Below, piece by piece: positions 49,689 to 61,736 of a DNA stretch of 64,000 nt (the first letter of the stretch is position 1; each line of letters starts with the position of its first letter). The notes beneath the pieces were generated by a model. The model made no database searches. It worked only from the letters and a program-made list of their open reading frames with translations, and had not been told where the DNA came from. The stretch covers positions 1,671,501 to 1,735,500 of the forward strand of contig NC_083677.1 of NCBI RefSeq assembly GCF_030384665.1. Direction: 5' to 3'. The translations under genes and the position numbers were made by a program. The DNA comes from Lodderomyces elongisporus. Taxonomy: Eukaryota > Ascomycota > Pichiomycetes > Serinales > Debaryomycetaceae.

Positions 49689-51110
49689 TGTTGATACTGA
49701 TAAATAGGAGAATAATGATAATGATGGTTATCGATGTTTTGTGTGAATGAGGTGAATCGTGCCTTTAATTCTTGAAGAATGGCAAATCCGCAGTTGTAAG
49801 TTTCCATGTTAGATATATTTGTTGGAATAAGCACACGACCTGCTTTTTCTTCGTTTTTTATTTTTTATTTTATTTTATATTTTTTTTTCTTCCAGTGACA
49901 GTGCTTCTCTATCAAATTCCAGTAAAGAAAAGAAGGCACAAGGTCACTATGTTAGAGAACAGCATCATTGTCGACAACCATTTCACACAACGAGCTTGAC
50001 ACAAAAAAATAGTAATTTATGAGCTAATCTAAGAAGTGTGGTGAAAAAAAATTGAGGTATATAAGGTGTGATTGTCAAAAATCGATTTGTTTTCCAAAAC
50101 TTTCACACTAGTTCATTTTCTGAAATAGCATTGAATAGTGATTTATTTTGGCTAGCAAGGCAATATTATAAGCTGAATGTTTGGAAAAGTGTCATTCCAA
50201 TTTATTTATAAATTTAGTTAGTTGACTCGGATTAAAAGCTTTACCATTAATACAAGGCTATTTGATTTACAGCATAACGCCATACCTTCATGATATCTCA
50301 AAGCTAATAAAATGTTGCAAAGGAAGGGTTCTTGACACTGAAGAACTACACTCTCTTGTTTGTTTGTTTTTGGTTCTTTTCCTTCTTGATTCTTTATTTT
50401 TCTAATTTGGTTGCAAAAATTGTTAACCGCTTTTGTGTTATTAATCTTGAGGAATTGACTCAAACATTAAAGAAGATGGCACGAACCAATATCAACGATT
50501 AATGGAAAATCAAAGTTTATATTAAAACCAATCATGCTACAGAAGCTGTTTAAATTGTAAAGAAAACACATCTTTTGTCTTTCTTTTCATTGTTGGTTTC
50601 CTTGTTTTGGTTTATCTCTAAGTTGGGTGAATCAAGTGAACTTGTAAAAAGTTAGATGAAGTTTACGTAACTGAACAAGAGCACTCACTGTCTATATATT
50701 GGAAATGCTATGCTAGCCACCAAGTTTACTACTTTTTTGATGAAATTTTTTTATTTTGAATGAGTAACATCCTACACCACTTTAACCCACATACACATCT
50801 TAAAGAGAAACATCAATGAGTTACACTTATCCTAGTAAATATATATATATATATATATATTGATCTTGACGACTGAGCTTGGCTGTAGAAGAAGAGGAGA
50901 TGAAAAGGTTTCACTTCAAAAAAAATAGGTGAGAAAAAAAACAAGACAAGCGAGAAAAGAGACAATGAAAACAATTGACAGAAGAAGAAAATATATATAG
51001 GGGGAAAAACAAAACTAGTGCACACTCCATCTACTTTTTAATTTTTTTTATATTTCCTTTTTTTTTTATTTTATAATTTTTCAATTATTCTTCACCAACT
51101 AAACATCAAA
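49689..51110. other. Divergent intergenic region UMP1/MAP1
   Basis: It contains a gaaggcaca sequence (about 49933) close to the Candida Rpn4-type proteasome element, A/T homopolymers, and a TA microsatellite (about 50838-50860). Small ORFs (49772-49999, 50218-50463 and 50813-51025) are unconvincing. Confidence 0.45.
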
Positions 51111-52223
51111 ATGACAAGTGTTTGTGCAGCCCCACAATGTGGGAAAGAAACTGAGTCTATGTTGAAATGTCCAGTTTGTCTCAAAGATGGCATACATAGT
51201 GTATTTTGCGACCAAAACTGTTTTCGTTCAAGCTATGGAATGCACAAGGCCCAGCACAAATCCGATGACGCTGAGGAATCTTATATACCATTCCCTACTT
51301 TTGAATTCACCGGTGACGTTAGACCTCACTACCCATTAACACCTCGTCGTGCAGTGCCCAAGCATATCAAGTTGCCAGATTACGCCCAGAATGGTAAACC
51401 CATTAGTGAGATCAAGAATGATCGTATTGGCAAAATTCCTGTATTGACACCAAAGGAGATTACCAAGATTAAAAAAGTTAGCAAGATTGCAAGAGAAATT
51501 TTGGATATTACTGCAAGCCACATCCAGCCTGGTATCACTACTGACGAGTTGGACGAGATTTTGCATAGAGAATGTATGAAGAGAAACGCATACCCTTCAC
51601 CATTAAACTACTACAATTTCCCCAAGTCGATATGTACTTCAATCAATGAAGTTATTTGTCACGGTATTCCAGACAAGACCAAGTTGAAGGATGGTGATAT
51701 CGTCAATTTGGATGTGACCATCTACTACTTGGGATTCCACTCCGACTTGAATGAGACATACTACGTTGGTGACAAGGCCAAGGCAGACCCAGATACCGTT
51801 AGATTGGTCGAAACAACTAGAGAATGTCTTGATTTGGCTATTAAGGCAGTGAAGCCAGGTGTTGCATTTAGAGATCTTGGTAACATTATTGAAAAGCATG
51901 CATCGGAAAACAATTGCTCTGTTGTGCGAACATACTGTGGTCATGGATGCGGTACATTGTTCCACTGCCAACCAAATATTCCACACTATGCTAAAAACAA
52001 AGCCATTGGTATTATGAAACCAGGCCAGGTTTTCACTATTGAGCCAATGCTTAACTTGGGTACATATAAAGATGTGACATGGCCAGATAAATGGACTGCC
52101 GCCACCAAGGATGGTATGAAGTCAGCGCAATTTGAGCAAATGTTGTTGGTGACTGAGGATGGTGTCGAAGTGTTAACTGCTAGAACAGATACCTCTCCTG
52201 GTGGACCCGTTCCAAGGATATAG
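51111..52223 (+). CDS. MAP1: Methionine aminopeptidase type 1
   Basis: This enzyme removes the initiator methionine co-translationally at the ribosome. The 370-residue protein has the eukaryotic N-terminal zinc-finger region (CAAPQCGKE, LKCPVCLKD, VFCDQNCF, HKAQH; residues 5-48). The linker GDVRPHYPLTPRR leads into the pita-bread catalytic domain: PSPLNYYNFPKSICTSINEVICHGIPD, then metal ligands in NLDVTIYYLGFHSDLNETY (two Asp), the His of GHGCG-LFH, and Glu in FTIEPML and AQFEQM. It ends with GGPVPRI. Length is close to yeast Map1 (387). Confidence 0.97.
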   Translation: MTSVCAAPQCGKETESMLKCPVCLKDGIHSVFCDQNCFRSSYGMHKAQHKSDDAEESYIPFPTFEFTGDVRPHYPLTPRRAVPKHIKLPDYAQNGKPISEIKNDRIGKIPVLTPKEITKIKKVSKIAREILDITASHIQPGITTDELDEILHRECMKRNAYPSPLNYYNFPKSICTSINEVICHGIPDKTKLKDGDIVNLDVTIYYLGFHSDLNETYYVGDKAKADPDTVRLVETTRECLDLAIKAVKPGVAFRDLGNIIEKHASENNCSVVRTYCGHGCGTLFHCQPNIPHYAKNKAIGIMKPGQVFTIEPMLNLGTYKDVTWPDKWTAATKDGMKSAQFEQMLLVTEDGVEVLTARTDTSPGGPVPRI

Positions 52224-52361
52224 ATTATCTTTATATAAAAAGTAGAAGAATCATGACATTATAAAAGTAGCATTTGCGAAGAAGAAGAAGAAAAAAAGAA
52301 AAAATAGAAGAAGAAAGTAAGAAGAAAAGAAAAAACAAATGTCACATTGATTAGCACAAAG

Positions 52362-53168
52362 TTAAAGAATTTCCTTATCACTGATCAAGATATCCAACAA
52401 TGTAGTCTCTATCTTTTTGATGGAAGATTGAAACACCTCAAGCTTCTTTTTGAACGAAAAGTTACCTTTCAGACCAATTGCATCATCGAATGAACCATGG
52501 TGTATGGATATCCCCGGATATCGTGTTTGCAAAATGAGGTACTGCTCATACAATACCTTGAGGAATTTGTAGTTCTCCAAAGTATGTTTCATCTGCAAAC
52601 CTCCGGCATTGTTTGTAGATTGCAGAATCACCATTCGCATAATTTCTCCAGTGCAGTCAAATAAACCCATTAAAAAGTCAGATTGATCAACAAGCACATT
52701 TTTAAAGTCATCTTCCTCTACTCCCCCTACTTCCTTCTCTACGGAGTTATACTTGAGTTCACTTTTGTTCAAGATAAATGCAACCACTTCTGGTATATCC
52801 CCCTCCATTACCATGTTGAGACTCTTTACAAACTCTGTATACAGTATCAATTTACCGTGGTATTTATAATAGCCAAATGTGAAAAATTCAATCATTTCCT
52901 CAATGGCTCCCGAAATTGAGCCACGTAGACTCTGGTTGCTCATATAGATGACTTTCACCGTATTCAAATGCTCTCCCATAATCTCAAGGTACAGTGTCAA
53001 TTCTTTGATAACAATCTGTTGCGAAATCAGGGTCCTGTGAAGTGTAAATATTGCCTTTTTGGAGTAACTTGTGATTTCCCGGCACGATCGAATCAACTTT
53101 TCTCTGCCATCTTGCTTTTCAAGCAAGCTTTCTCTAGCCGGCTTAAATATAACTTCTTCTAAACTCAT
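52362..53168 (-). CDS. Translin-associated factor X (TRAX/TSNAX) homologue
   Basis: The 268-residue all-helical protein matches TRAX, the catalytic partner of translin in the C3PO endoribonuclease complex (passenger-strand and tRNA-fragment removal in other eukaryotes). Features are SCREITSYSKKAIFTLHR near residue 28, GAIEEMIEFFTF (residues 88-98), and DFLMGLFDCTGEIMRMVI (164-181). YKFLKVLYEQY, then KKLEVFQSSIKKIETTLLDI, end the protein. The acidic residues known to be catalytic in animal TRAX have counterparts: Glu91 and Glu94 (E-x2-E), and Asp171 and Glu175 (D-x3-E). S. cerevisiae has neither TRAX nor translin. No translin gene is in this window. It is divergent from CCT6. Confidence 0.85.
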   Translation of the reverse strand: MSLEEVIFKPARESLLEKQDGREKLIRSCREITSYSKKAIFTLHRTLISQQIVIKELTLYLEIMGEHLNTVKVIYMSNQSLRGSISGAIEEMIEFFTFGYYKYHGKLILYTEFVKSLNMVMEGDIPEVVAFILNKSELKYNSVEKEVGGVEEDDFKNVLVDQSDFLMGLFDCTGEIMRMVILQSTNNAGGLQMKHTLENYKFLKVLYEQYLILQTRYPGISIHHGSFDDAIGLKGNFSFKKKLEVFQSSIKKIETTLLDILISDKEIL

Positions 53169-53622
53169 CAGAGGGTATTGAAAAGCGTGTAGAAAATGAA
53201 TAGAGGAGAAGAAGAAGAAGCAAATAATTAAAAGCTTGAGTATGTTTTCTCTTTGAAGCCTATTACGATACCCGCTTGGGGGTCGGGCGCAAAAAAGTTG
53301 AAAACAAAAAAGTATAATTCACCCTTCCATCATATTCTACAAAAGACCGCGCGAGAAAACCTCATCAACGCGCAAAAAAAAATGAGAGAGGGAGAGAGAG
53401 AAGGGAAAAAAAAAGTATCATCTTTCTACTCATTCCTTCTGTAAGATTCTGTTCTGTTTCTTTTTTTTTTTTGCGATCTGTGGAAAATAGATACTCACTA
53501 AACAGTTTCTTTAATACAGATCCCTTTTCTTTTCTTTTCCTTTTTTGCCTTGTTCTACATTTCCATTCTTCATTCCTTCAGGTATTGAACAGCAGAGCAT
53601 CTAACTATACTCAAAACACCAG
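53169..53622. other. Divergent promoter region TRAX/CCT6
   Basis: It holds GAGAGA and poly-T/CTTTTC tracts and a pyrimidine-rich leader before CCT6. No gene is seen. Confidence 0.5.
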
Positions 53623-55305
53623 ATGTCTTCTTCAATTCAATTGTTGAACCCCAAAGCAGAGTCGTTTAGACGTGCACAAGCGCTTCAAGTCAATATCAGT
53701 GCTGCACAAGGGTTGCAACAAGTCCTAGCATCAAACTTGGGTCCCAAGGGTACATTGAAATTGCTCGTTGATGGATCGGGCGGGTTGAAATTGACCAAAG
53801 ATGGGAAAGTTTTACTTACAGAAATGCAGATCCAGCACCCCACTGCAGTGATGATTGCTAGAGCAGCAACAGCTCAGGATGAAATTACCGGAGACGGTAC
53901 CACCACCGTAGTTTTACTTGTTGGTGAGTTATTGAAACAAGCAGAGAGATTTATCAGTGAAGGTGTTCACCCTAGGGTCATTGTTGATGGATTTGATGTT
54001 GCTAGAGAGCAGAGTCTTAAATTCTTGGATGGATTCAAACATACATTGGAACAGTTTGATAGAGAGTTTCTTTTGCAGATTGCTAGAACTTCCTTGGTGA
54101 CCAAAGTCACGCCGGATCTTGCCGATGTGTTGACACCCATTGTGACAGATGCGGTGTTGACAGTGCAGAATGATGAGCTGGCACTTGATTTGCACATGAT
54201 TGAAATCATGACCATGCAGCATGGAAGTGCACGCGAGACTGAGTTGATCAAAGGTTTGGTATTGGACCACGGTGCTCGTCACCCTGATATGCCCAAGAAG
54301 GTGAAGAATGCACATATATTGATATTGAATGTCTCATTGGAGTATGAGAAAACCGAGGTGAACTCTGGCTTTTTTTACTCGTCTGCTGAACAGAGGGAAA
54401 AGCTTGTTGCTTCAGAGAGAAAGTTTGTTGATGAAAAGTTGAAAAAGATTGTTGACTTGAAGAATCAAGTGTGTGCCGATGTCAATTCAGACCAAGGCTT
54501 TGTTATCATCAACCAAAAGGGTATTGACCCCATGTCATTGGATGTGTTGGCCAAGAATGGAATCTTGGCGCTTAGAAGAGCCAAGCGAAGAAACATGGAG
54601 AGGTTGCAATTAATTTGTGGAGGTGAGGCACAGAACTCGGTTGAAGACTTGACGCCAGATATTTTAGGATATTCTGGTCTTGTTTACGAAAATAGTATTG
54701 GAGAAGACAAATTCACATATGTGACCGAGTGCAAAGATGCCAAATCAGCTACTATATTGATTAAAGGTTCTAACCAGCACGTGTTGCTGCAAACCAAGGA
54801 TGCAATTAGAGATGGATTGCGTTCGGTTGCAAATGTTATCAAAGATAAGAGTGTTGTTCCAGGTGCAGGTGCTTTCTGGATGAGCTGTAATAACCATTTA
54901 CTTAGCGATAAGCAAATTTTGAAAGGTAAGAACAAGCCAGGTATCCGTGCGTTTGCCGAGGCATTGCTTGTTGTACCTAAAACGTTATCTGCAAATGCGG
55001 GATTAGATCAATTGGAGACAATATCTACTTGCCAAGACGATATCAACGATGGGCATGTTGTTGGAGTTGATTTAATAAGCGGAGAGCCATTGGATCCTAC
55101 TGTTGAGGGTATCTGGGATTCGTATAGGGTGATTAGAAACGCTATTAGCTCGGCAACTGGTATTGCCTCGAATTTGCTCTTGTGTGATGAATTGTTGAAA
55201 GCTGGCAGATCTTCATTGAAAGAGGGTGGCCCTGGTGGACCGGGAGGGCCAGGTGGAGCACCAGGTGGAATGCCTGCCGGAATGCCACCACAAGGTATGA
55301 TGTAA
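53623..55305 (+). CDS. CCT6: Chaperonin TRiC/CCT subunit zeta (Cct6)
   Basis: One of eight subunits of the cytosolic group II chaperonin that folds actin, tubulin and WD-repeat proteins. The 560-residue protein has [14 protein letters not shown], the nucleotide-binding [10 protein letters not shown] and LTKDGKVLL, and [19 protein letters not shown] with the phosphate-binding [80 protein letters not shown], and [15 protein letters not shown] with [11 protein letters not shown] all match the zeta subunit. After the usual end (AGRSSLKEG) it adds a Gly/Pro/Met tail of about 25 residues not found in the S. cerevisiae protein (546 residues). Confidence 0.98.
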   Translation: MSSSIQLLNPKAESFRRAQALQVNISAAQGLQQVLASNLGPKGTLKLLVDGSGGLKLTKDGKVLLTEMQIQHPTAVMIARAATAQDEITGDGTTTVVLLVGELLKQAERFISEGVHPRVIVDGFDVAREQSLKFLDGFKHTLEQFDREFLLQIARTSLVTKVTPDLADVLTPIVTDAVLTVQNDELALDLHMIEIMTMQHGSARETELIKGLVLDHGARHPDMPKKVKNAHILILNVSLEYEKTEVNSGFFYSSAEQREKLVASERKFVDEKLKKIVDLKNQVCADVNSDQGFVIINQKGIDPMSLDVLAKNGILALRRAKRRNMERLQLICGGEAQNSVEDLTPDILGYSGLVYENSIGEDKFTYVTECKDAKSATILIKGSNQHVLLQTKDAIRDGLRSVANVIKDKSVVPGAGAFWMSCNNHLLSDKQILKGKNKPGIRAFAEALLVVPKTLSANAGLDQLETISTCQDDINDGHVVGVDLISGEPLDPTVEGIWDSYRVIRNAISSATGIASNLLLCDELLKAGRSSLKEGGPGGPGGPGGAPGGMPAGMPPQGMM

Positions 55306-58300
55306 AGTTAGATAGAAGTAATCAAATGTTTCCCCTTTGATCTTTTGTTCTTTTGTTCTTTTATTTTCTTTTAAGAAAAGATGTCTAATAACATCTCGTA
55401 AGTGATATTCATTTTGAGCTAGGTGCCCCAACTTTACCTAACTTACTTTTTGTAGCTGTCCGATGTTGTTTTTTTTTAATTATTTTTATTATTATTTTAT
55501 TTTATTATTTTTTTTTGTTAAAGGTTGAAAAAATTTTGGTCTCATGATAGAGAACTATTTAGCCACGAAACCTCAATTCTTTTTTTTTTGTTCTTATTTT
55601 TTTTTTTTATTTTTCTTTCATTCTTTCTATTTTGTTCTATTCGTTTTTGCAGCAAACCTTGATGAATGCGCTAAACATTTAACGCAGCATACGTGAGCGT
55701 TCTGAATGAGGCTCATGCTTACTAAAATTGAAAACAAGCTGACTAAGGTCTGATGCTTGAGGTCCGAGGCTAAAGATCCAAAGTTCATGGTCTATTGTAC
55801 CTGATAATAAGGTCCTGTATCGCCCTTTTACTGTTCTTGTTCTTCTTTTGTTTTTTTTTTTGAATTTGAAAGAGGAGGACACAATTGAGAAATGTAAAGT
55901 TTTTAACTTTTTATGTCTATGGAGCAATAAAAGACAATCTCAGTTAAGGTGTCGTTCACAGCCTAGCTTATTTACTATACTATTCTTGGTGTTGTCCTTC
56001 CATCCCCCCTCCTCCATGTCACTTCACTTCACTTTCCTTCTTCCTCGTTCTCCTCCCCCACAATCAGAATCAAGCAACCGAATAGAAGACACTATTTATG
56101 CGCTCAGGCTTTTCGGATATGTGCGAGTGTGAATGTGAATGTAAGTGTGAAGGTTTACGTCACCGTGAGCACAGTTTTGCCTTTACTTTCTAGCAGAGGA
56201 GCATAGAGATATAAGAAAATGGAAATAAAAAGGTGCCCGCCTTATCAAGATTCAATCTAACTTGACCTGACCTGACCTGACCTGACCTAACCAGTGCAGA
56301 ATTTAACAAAGGAAGATGGCTAGTTGTAGAACTTGCATGTGGAGGCACCTGGATTAATCGCTCGTGCGGGGTATAGCGTCTACCAATTTTACACCGGGTA
56401 TTTTCATGCTGAAGAGCAGGACGAGTTCATTTTTTTTCATTTGGGTGGGGGAGGGGGGGCGGTAAAGGAGCAAAGTGTGAAGAAGGCAGGTGAATGGTAG
56501 TTAGGCAAAGGTACATTATCTTGAATGATGCCGAGTTTGTTATATTCAGGTGCACGTCAACAATTGTTGTGGTTTTGTTTAATTAAAGGACTTTAGCATT
56601 AATTACTTTGCATAGGTTTTGAGAAACAGGGGGAGAGTAAAGTCAAGTAAAGAGGCACCAATATTGTGTGTGTGTGTGTGTGTGTGTGTGCTTTTTTTTT
56701 TTTTTTTTATTGTGCTAGAAATTAGTTTTCTGCCTGAGTTGCCGTTCTGATTAGGTCGACTTGTGCACTTGTTGTTGTTGTTGTTGTTGTTATTGTGGTG
56801 GTGCTCGTGGTGCTTGTGGTGCATTTTTAATTCATACTGCATAGTATTTAAATTAAAGCCAATTTTTTTCCAGTTTTATTTGGTTTTCTTTGTTTTTTTT
56901 TTCTTTAATTTTTAAATTTTCACATTTACACAAACTGTTACTGGAACGATATCGGAGCTCAATTGACCAGGTGATGGCCTCCGGTCGGGTATAAACCAAA
57001 ATGATAATAATAATAATAACAATAAAGATGATAATGATGATGATAAGAGAAACTAGGACAAAAAGCAATGGTAACTAGTGTAGAAGAAAAGAGGCATAAG
57101 AAGAAGAATATTTGAGATGATAGAGTTTCACTCATCAAATTTTGAATATGTTCTACTTGTCAATATAACAGCAAACACAAACGCAGATCTCGAAGGGTTG
57201 GTTCAAGTAGCCCACTTACAGTCGCTTAAGGAAATAAACAATTGATGCTGAATCCACTAAAATGACAACAACCAGGTTAAACCTGGAGACAGAGAAAGAA
57301 CGAGAAAAAAGAGTAAAGAAGATTAGAAGTACGCGTTTGAGTAAGGGTATGAGTGTTTGTGAGTGTTTGTCAGTGTTGGCGAAATATAAGTACGGTTGAA
57401 GAAGGAAACGAAAAAGTGGCAGTACCTAAAAGTCAAAAAAAAAAGGAAAAAGAAAAAGTAAAAGATGGCAGAGGTTGAGTGTGTTTAATCCAGCAGCAGC
57501 AGCAGAAGCAAGATTGTTGTATTTCCAGTTTATCGACCAGTGCATACGGATATACCTCACCTTCTCCAGGGCAACATTTAAAAACAGAACAAAAAGAAAC
57601 CAGTACCAAACTGAAATTGAAGAAAAAACCACATATCAAGGTATACAGCATTGATCTCTTCGCGTCCAGTGGATGGTTTTCCTTCGGTTTCTTAAAATGA
57701 AAACCGAATCTCAGGTGAGAGGTTGTTAGTTGATTGAGTTTTGATGAGCAATGTATTCTCTAAAACTTGCCTTGTTTGTTAAGCTGCATGAGCAAGGCGA
57801 TTATAGACTCAATAAAGCAATATATCGTTGTTGGTGTTGTCCTTGTTGTTGTCTTTTTGTTTTTTTGGGTGAAATTAAACGATGAATCTCAATAACAAAT
57901 GCTCTAGATTATGAATATGAAAACTTTTTTTTTTTTTTACTTCTTCTCATCAACCAGTTTTGTGGTATTGGAGAAAAAAATGCCTTTTGTATTATGCTGG
58001 TGCAAGGCGGCATGATTGGCGCGAAAAATGTGAAATTGTGCTGACAAATTGTTTTTAGTAATAATACATTTGTCTCTTGCAAACTCCTAACCATACTTTT
58101 TCTTTATGTATTGCAAACATAGAAATGGAAGTTGAACAAAACCAAGTCAGAAACTAAAAACCACAAGAACAATATTTCAAGTAGTAGAGAAGGAGAAGAG
58201 GAAGAAGAAAAAAAGGACAAACTTAAGCAGTCTTTCCCGGCTTGAGGGAAAAAGAGGAGAAGAATTAGTTTGTGTTTGTGTATGTGTTTGTGTTTTAGTA

Positions 58301-60644
58301 TGTTGTTTTTTTTAAATTTTTCGTAACGGCTCTATCCGTGTTTTGTTTTTTTTGCCATCAGGAGAAGCAATAGTATCAGGATTAAACTATTGACCATCAA
58401 TATTCTCCCATTTCTTCCAATTTCTCCCAATTTTCCTATGCTCTTTTTAGTTGAGATCAAGAGTAAACATTTAGTGGGGAGACGTCAATAGCGTAAAGAG
58501 CCCGTATCCGCGACTTAACCCTTTGAGTAAGTAAATCCCATACACGGTTGGCGTTCTTGCCTAAACTCGGAATATCCCCCCCACCCACCTACCCATCCGC
58601 CAATTCTCAATATTCCTGAGTTTGGTTATATATGTACCTTGAGCTGTTTGCTAACACTCACACACACAATAAAGCTGCCTCTCTCTTCTTTTAATTTACC
58701 CTTTTTTGCTTTACTATGTTTTACTTTGCTTTGTCCATCCTTTCTTTTATGCTTGCGCTAAGGCGAAACAAGCATTGTGCACAAAATAGTTTTGCATGCG
58801 CCATAATTTTTCCCTTTGATAAGGATAACTACGCCACCCAATTGCACAGTTGGAAGACAACCACTAGAAACAACAACAACAACAACAAAAACAACAACTA
58901 ACAAGGATTTGGAATGGAAGCCATAACAAGTACTTCGTGTTAAGTGCATGTCAGGCGTCTAGAATTTATTCGTAAAGGATGCACAGAAATGAATTCAAAA
59001 ACATATCAGTATCGATTGGAGTATATAGTTGTTGATAATTCCTCCTCTTCTTACTACTCTTTCTTCTCATCCTTTTCCCTTTTTTTGAAAGCTCTAGTTT
59101 GATCAAATATTAAGGAAACCTTCCATTACATCAACAACTAGCGTTTGTCACTTTATCACTGCATCACTCACATCCAGTAGTTTTAAAAGTGCTAGTTGAG
59201 TTTTGATTCAAGTCAATCCTTTTATCAAAAAAAAAAACAGAAAAAATTAAACCAAAGTATAAACAATCAAAAAAATTGCAAACTAAAATTTGCAAACTAA
59301 AGACATCAACCAATATCTAATTATTTGTCTTTCTATACAAACCTTTTTAATTTTTTTATAACAGAATTCTCATCTGCATATAGCAAATTAAAAAACTGAT
59401 TTCAATTCACTAAAGAGTTTTAGCAGAACCGGATTCCAACCAAAGGAAGGAGGAACAAACAAACAAATATCAATATAAAAGAACAATATAATTTCACATC
59501 TCAGAAATTAGTTTTTATTTTTATATGGAAGTGGAATATTGAAGTCAAAGTAAGAATATAACCATCCATTAAATAAACCAAAACAATTTTGTTTCAACCA
59601 GAACTTTTTTTTTTTTACTTTCAGTGTAAAAAGGTTTCTTTCTTTTCTATTTTTTTTTTTTCATAAACCAGTTTTTGGGGGGTTAAACAACCGATAAGGT
59701 TTAATTATTTTCCAATTTACACATTTGCAGAATAGATACACTACTTTGCAAAGTTACCTGCATCAAAGCGAACGTCACATTTTGGTCACAGCAAAACCTT
59801 CTTTTCAGAAAAAAGAAAGTAAAAAGAAAAGGAGAAGAAACAATCAATATACAGTGTATTGTGGATTTGTATTAGTATAATTGCTAAGCAAAGTTTTACG
59901 AGCCAGGTTCAATAATTCACCAACAGGAATTGGTACTTATATAACCAGATCTTGCATAAGTAGATTTAAATTGAACTTCATAGTCATCGAAAAAAATAAA
60001 AACAAAATTTGAGAATACTTCAACTGCAGTCGTACCTCGAGGTCATTGAACAGGAATCTACTGCATACTAGAAAACGAAACTCCTCAATTTATCATTAAA
60101 GTTTCAGTGCACATTTTTTTCAGCAAAAGGATTCATTACAAGGAGTAGTGAAAAGAATAACCTTTAGGGAAAAAAATACAATTTAGAAAAATAAAAGCAA
60201 TTGAGGAACAATCCAATCTACAAGGATTCCTATCATTAAAAAGGTTATTGAATCGCATAGACGAGATTTTTTTTTCTTTCTTTCTTTCTGATTTTGTAAA
60301 GAAGCTGATAATATCCACCCTTGAAAACATATAAATATATATTCACATATTTGTCTATATATATATCCATAAATTTTCTTTCAAGGATATAAAATTGGAA
60401 AAAAGAAAATAAGGGAAATCTGTGTGCAAAAACAAGAGCCTATCTACTTTTACTAGAATTTGAGACTTGCCATCCTACTATTAAAACAGTTCTTACTCAA
60501 AAGATTCCACTGTTTTTATTTTCAACCCATTTTTCACCAAAACAGTTTACACATTTTTTTTACCATACCTACATTTGAAGGATCTTGCACAGAAAAAAAA
60601 CACAAAAAAACTATACTCAAATTCACAATTTTTAATCAGCAAAG
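55306..60644. other. 5.3-kb gene-free region upstream of the CZF1-like regulator
   Basis: The largest gap in the window. Left part: T-rich runs after CCT6, a CCTGA/CTGAC pentamer array (about 56262-56290), a G-run (about 56446-56460), (TG)13 at 56665-56690 and a TTG array (about 56771-56793). It also has AAT/GAT triplets (about 57003-57045). Right part (about 59100-60644): A-rich, with many short upstream ATGs, resembling a long 5' leader. All ORFs are short and repetitive. No tRNA, retroelement or conserved ORF is found. A long promoter plus long leader is known for C. albicans CZF1, so this probably is regulatory DNA. Confidence 0.6.
56665..56690. repeat. (TG)13 microsatellite
   Basis: Thirteen TG units followed by C and a T17 run, inside the CZF1-like upstream region. 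This is potential Z-DNA. Confidence 0.9.
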
Positions 60645-61736
60645 ATGAATGCGTCACCAAATAACTCAAAGCCGTCATTGCAAGGTCAACAGACACAACT
60701 GCTTCCCGCATCAGCACAATATGGTGGTGATATCAATAGAGTTGGTAATGGGGGCTACGCATACTCTCCCAACCAGAACTTGAATGGCCAACCCTTATCG
60801 CGCATGCCACAACAACCAGTCCTGCTGCAACAAAGACCAGCAACCGCATACGGCCAAGTTGGTCAACACGATGGTCAAATACCAAGGCAACAACAAGCTT
60901 ATTACCAACAGTATCCACCTCAACCATTAAACTATCTCGCGCAAGATATCTATAACCCTAACCAACCACCACCACCACAACAACAGCAACAGCAACAACA
61001 ACAGCAAGCCACTCCGGGCCTGGTGCTTCCTCAACAGCCACAGCAACCACATGACTACTCACAATTATCAGCTCAACAGTACGGAATTCCACAAAGACAA
61101 CCTCAACCACCACTTGGTGGAGGCGTACAGCAACAACAACCACAGCAGCCGGGTGTAGTAGGTGCTATTCCTACAAATTACCAAAACTCTGAATATTCTG
61201 CAAATCCTGCTCAACGACAACCACAATGGGAAGGAGCCTACGATCCACAACAGCAACAACAACAACAAAACCACCATCTCCAGCAGCAGCATCCACAACT
61301 TCCACAACAGCCTCTTCAACAATTAAGCCCGGAATACGATGACGGAAAAGTTGGAAAACAATCGAAAAAGACAGGAAGGAAACCTCGTTCGCAAAAGTCA
61401 TTAGACAGCGGTGCTAACTCGAGCTCAAGCAACTCCTCATTACCAAGAACATCTCCTGGCTCTGCATCTAGTCCGAACCTGTCAGAGACAAAGACGGTTA
61501 CTAAACGATCACGTTTGGGTTGCTTAACATGTCGTCACCGTAAAAAGCGTTGCTGTGAAACTAAGCCACGATGTACCGAGTGTTCGAGGTTGAGACTCAA
61601 CTGTACTTGGCCCAAACCTGGTACTGAACACAAGAATAAACCAAAGGACCAAAAGGAAGATGAAAATACTATCGAGCACGAGATTTACGGTAGAATCAAG
61701 GTTTTAAGAGGAATCGTTGAGTACAGAAGTAAATAG
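60645..61736 (+). CDS. CZF1: Glutamine-rich zinc-cluster transcription factor, probable CZF1
   Basis: A 363-residue regulator with several Gln tracts (the largest at about 112-121, also 200-206) separated by Pro/Tyr/Asn-rich sequence. A Ser-rich basic segment (GRKPRSQKS) leads to a single C-terminal Zn2Cys6 cluster, GCLTCRHRKKRCCETKPRC then TECSRLRLNC (residues about 293-322), with a short tail ending in EIYGRIKVLRGIVEYRSK. Cluster placement at the extreme C-terminus, four-tract Gln-rich N-terminus and length match C. albicans Czf1 (385 residues), a regulator of filamentation and white-opaque switching. CCT6 on one side and the 5.3-kb upstream region are also consistent with that locus. Ume6 also has a C-terminal cluster but is much larger. 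Confidence 0.72.
   Translation: MNASPNNSKPSLQGQQTQLLPASAQYGGDINRVGNGGYAYSPNQNLNGQPLSRMPQQPVLLQQRPATAYGQVGQHDGQIPRQQQAYYQQYPPQPLNYLAQDIYNPNQPPPPQQQQQQQQQQATPGLVLPQQPQQPHDYSQLSAQQYGIPQRQPQPPLGGGVQQQQPQQPGVVGAIPTNYQNSEYSANPAQRQPQWEGAYDPQQQQQQQNHHLQQQHPQLPQQPLQQLSPEYDDGKVGKQSKKTGRKPRSQKSLDSGANSSSSNSSLPRTSPGSASSPNLSETKTVTKRSRLGCLTCRHRKKRCCETKPRCTECSRLRLNCTWPKPGTEHKNKPKDQKEDENTIEHEIYGRIKVLRGIVEYRSK

Noticed and set aside
49631..49834. 67-codon minus-strand ORF over the UMP1 5' splice site
   Set aside because: It reads through GTATGT in another frame and is probably UMP1 leader plus intron.
50218..50463. 81-codon minus-strand ORF between UMP1 and MAP1
   Set aside because: No recognisable domain and AT-rich intergenic composition.
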